Source: an uncultured Candidatus Melainabacteria bacterium (GTDB lineage: Bacteria > Cyanobacteriota > Vampirovibrionia > Gastranaerophilales > Gastranaerophilaceae). From it: DNA of 7,515 nucleotides. Below are positions 5,590 through 7,515 of this stretch, one piece after another (position 1 is the first letter of the stretch; the number at the start of each line of letters is the position of its first letter). The notes beneath the pieces were generated by a model. It saw nothing but the letters and a program-made list of their open reading frames with translations. It searched no databases and was not told the origin of the DNA. Position numbers and translations under genes: made by a program. The stretch covers positions 1-7,515 of the forward strand of contig CAKUTL010000065.1 in NCBI GenBank assembly GCA_934692295.1. The letters are read 5' to 3'.

Positions 5590-7005
5590 ATGCGTAAATT
5601 GTTGTTATCTCTAATTTTATGTTTTGCAATTTCCGGAAACGCTTATGCGACTCAGGTTTCACAAGATATTCAAGATTTTGTAAATCAAACTTTCCCTCAA
5701 ACAAATTTTCGTTTTGATGGTGTAATTGTTTTGCCGGATAACACAATGTATTTACCTGTATTCCCTGCAAAAGTTGAAGAAGTTGAAAAGGTTGGGATAA
5801 AAAGTACTTATCCCCTAAACCAATCTCTTAAACAAAAACCGGATATGGTAATTTTGAACAATAGATATGTACTTTTGAAAGTAATAAATACAAATGGTAA
5901 AAAGACTGTTATCAATTTGATGAATCCGCCGGATGAACTTCAATCTGGTGTTTTGCCACAAGATATTTTACTTCCGAAAGGACTAGTTATTCCTGAAACA
6001 TTAAAAGGTATTATTGGTGATGTTGATGTTAATGTTACTAAAGATACAGGTTTAAAAATCAATAATACCCGAGCAAAAGGGAAAAAAGCGGTTTCCCCTG
6101 TTCAAGAATTGAATAATAAAACTTTTTATATTGCTACGGGAATAAATAAAAATATTCAAGTTATACAATCAAATTCTAAAACTGCTGAATATTCTTTGGG
6201 TCAAGATGCTATTATCAATGATATTAAATCTTATGATGGTGAATTTTTGTTGGTAACTTATTTTGATTCAAAGACAATGAATATAATTTCGTTGATGGAT
6301 GAAAAAATTATTAAACAAGTTCCTTTTGATATATGCCCTGAACAAATTTTGATTGATAATGATAAAAAACTTGCTTATATTTCGTCTGGTTCAAATTCAA
6401 GTATTTATGTTTTTAGTTTGGAAACTATGACACTAAAAAGACAATTAAAAGTTAATGGTATGTGCGAGAAGTTAACTTTGTCTGAAGATGGTTCAAAGAT
6501 TTTCTATGTTGATAGAAATACTAATAATATTTGGGCTATGGAATTAGATAATAATTATATGCTAAAAAATATTGGTAGTTTCCCAAATATCTCTAAAATT
6601 GCTTATGTAAACGGAAAAATTTATATCACAAGCCGAACTCAAAATAGGTTAGCGATTGTTGATTACGAAACATTGGAATTACAAGCAGAATTAGAAGTTT
6701 GTGAAAAACCGGTGGATTTGTATGCTAAAAACGATGAATTGTATATTTTAGGTGCGGCAGAAAATTTAGTTGAAGTTCTTGATACTAAAGAAGATGTAAT
6801 TACCGATAAATTATTTTTAAACACAAACGCATTTGCAACAAATATTACGCCAATTGATAAAACAGATATGATTATGGTTACAAATGCTCGTTCAGGTTTG
6901 TACTCAGTTATAGATACAGCAACAAAAGAAATTGTGAAAACAAGTCCGCTTGATGTTCCAGTTCGTTCAATTGTTGTTGTTGATAAGGTTAAAACAATAA
7001 AATGA
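5590..7005 (+). CDS. Secreted YVTN/WD40-like beta-propeller protein, function unknown
   Basis: A 471-residue exported protein. The first 20 residues form a Sec signal peptide: MRK, a hydrophobic core LLLSLILCFAI, then AYA (18-20) before a likely cut ahead of Thr21. There is no lipobox at the cleavage site and no second membrane helix, so it should be periplasmic or released. Residues 25-140 form an N-terminal region I do not recognise, joined by a Lys-rich linker (about 150-170). Residues 178-466 carry repeated blades of about 40 residues of the YVTN/lactonase-like type: short strands ending in phrases such as LAYISSGSNSSIYVFSLET, KIFYVDRNTNNIWAMEL, KIYITSRTQNRLAIVDYET, ELYILGAAENLVEVLDT and MIMVTNARSGLYSVIDT. 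Such propellers usually bind partners or ligands; no catalytic site can be named. It follows dnaJ by 2 bases (GGGAG at 5572-5576 is somewhat distant) and overlaps the next gene by 4 bases (ATGA), so it belongs to the chaperone operon. Confidence 0.8.
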   Translation: MRKLLLSLILCFAISGNAYATQVSQDIQDFVNQTFPQTNFRFDGVIVLPDNTMYLPVFPAKVEEVEKVGIKSTYPLNQSLKQKPDMVILNNRYVLLKVINTNGKKTVINLMNPPDELQSGVLPQDILLPKGLVIPETLKGIIGDVDVNVTKDTGLKINNTRAKGKKAVSPVQELNNKTFYIATGINKNIQVIQSNSKTAEYSLGQDAIINDIKSYDGEFLLVTYFDSKTMNIISLMDEKIIKQVPFDICPEQILIDNDKKLAYISSGSNSSIYVFSLETMTLKRQLKVNGMCEKLTLSEDGSKIFYVDRNTNNIWAMELDNNYMLKNIGSFPNISKIAYVNGKIYITSRTQNRLAIVDYETLELQAELEVCEKPVDLYAKNDELYILGAAENLVEVLDTKEDVITDKLFLNTNAFATNITPIDKTDMIMVTNARSGLYSVIDTATKEIVKTSPLDVPVRSIVVVDKVKTIK

Positions 7006-7515
7006 TTATAGAAACATTTGATAATACGACACAAGAAGTCTTAAAAGAATTAGAAAAAACTCAAAAACAATTTTGGAATATTTCACGAACTACTGCGGAA
7101 TTTTTATACAATATAATTGTTGATTCAAAAGCAAAAAGTGTTGTAGAGGTTGGAACATCTAATGGCTATTCTGGAATTTGGTTAGGCAAAGCTCTTAAAA
7201 AGACAGGCGGTAGGCTAACTACAATTGAATTTTATGATAAGCGATTGGATGTAGCAAAAGAAAATTTTGAAAAATGTGGTGTTGCAGATATTATTGAAAC
7301 TCGAAAAGGTGATGCTGCAACAATTTTGGAATATTTGCCCGAAGATTTTAAGATAGATTTTGCTTTTGTTGATGCAAATAAATCACAATATATCAAATTT
7401 TTTGAATTTATAAAACCTCATTTGAATGTCGGTGGTTATATTGCTTGCGATAATGTAATTTCTCACGCAGCAAAAGTACAAACATTTTTGGAAGCAATTG
7501 ATGCAGACCCAGATT
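7002..7515 (+). CDS. SAM-dependent O-methyltransferase, caffeoyl-CoA/catechol type (partial, C-terminus off the right edge)
   Basis: 171 residues of a cytoplasmic class I methyltransferase of O-methyltransferase family 3; full-length relatives are about 200-220 residues. Seen: SAM motif I VVEVGTSNGYSGIWLG (47-62), the acidic ribose-binding residue in LTTIEFYDKR (about 73-82), the metal/active-site strand DFAFVDANKSQY (118-129) and the second metal-binding pair in GGYIACDNVISH (142-153, DN). These residues normally hold a divalent cation that positions a catechol-like hydroxyl. The real substrate is unknown; bacterial members act on varied small molecules, and some on tRNA (TrmR-like). ATG 7002-7004 overlaps the TGA of the propeller gene (7003-7005), which implies translational coupling in the grpE operon. 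Confidence 0.88.
   Translation, partial: MIIETFDNTTQEVLKELEKTQKQFWNISRTTAEFLYNIIVDSKAKSVVEVGTSNGYSGIWLGKALKKTGGRLTTIEFYDKRLDVAKENFEKCGVADIIETRKGDAATILEYLPEDFKIDFAFVDANKSQYIKFFEFIKPHLNVGGYIACDNVISHAAKVQTFLEAIDADPD

Noticed and set aside
5459..5770. Minus-strand open frame across the dnaJ-propeller junction
   Set aside because: Overlaps two solid plus-strand genes and shows no domain or start signal.
6663..7034. Minus-strand open frame opposite the end of the propeller gene
   Set aside because: Shadow of the propeller and methyltransferase coding sequence; low-complexity Ser/Thr/Val-rich translation.

Overview
This is an AT-rich bacterial window that uses the standard code (TGA works as a stop in several genes). 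It has compact gene packing, short intergenic gaps and sigma70-type promoters. Base composition and gene style would fit an uncultured gut lineage such as the non-photosynthetic cyanobacterial relatives (Melainabacteria/Gastranaerophilales). Some low-GC Firmicutes would fit too, and nothing here fixes the taxon. No transposase, integrase, CRISPR array, rRNA or canonical tRNA is visible.

Left part (1-1719, minus strand): a two-gene unit made of a DUF4127 protein of unknown function and a manganese-efflux-type membrane protein (MntP family, cut by the left edge). The two genes overlap by 14 bases. A near-consensus promoter sits so close to the DUF4127 start that its mRNA is predicted to be leaderless.

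Middle (1766-3459): a UbiE/MenG-type quinone C-methyltransferase reads rightward and meets, tail to tail with a 4-base overlap, a D-2-hydroxyacid dehydrogenase reading leftward. The dehydrogenase keeps the NAD-binding fold and the catalytic Arg and His but appears to lack the usual catalytic Glu.

Intergenic region 3460-3841: this is the most unusual non-coding stretch. A block at about 3600-3755 is about 55% GC, against about 17% GC just to its left. It folds into nested and possibly pseudoknotted hairpins and ends in a terminator-like hairpin. I read it as a structured small RNA of a family I cannot identify. After it come two overlapping promoters with perfect TATAAT boxes and an operator-like inverted repeat.

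Right part (3842-7515, plus strand): grpE, dnaJ, a secreted beta-propeller protein and an O-methyltransferase (cut by the right edge), packed with gaps of 45 and 2 bases and then a 4-base ATGA overlap, so probably one operon. GrpE and DnaJ are co-chaperones of DnaK, but dnaK and hrcA are not between or directly before them. The exported propeller and the methyltransferase are unexpected companions for heat-shock genes.
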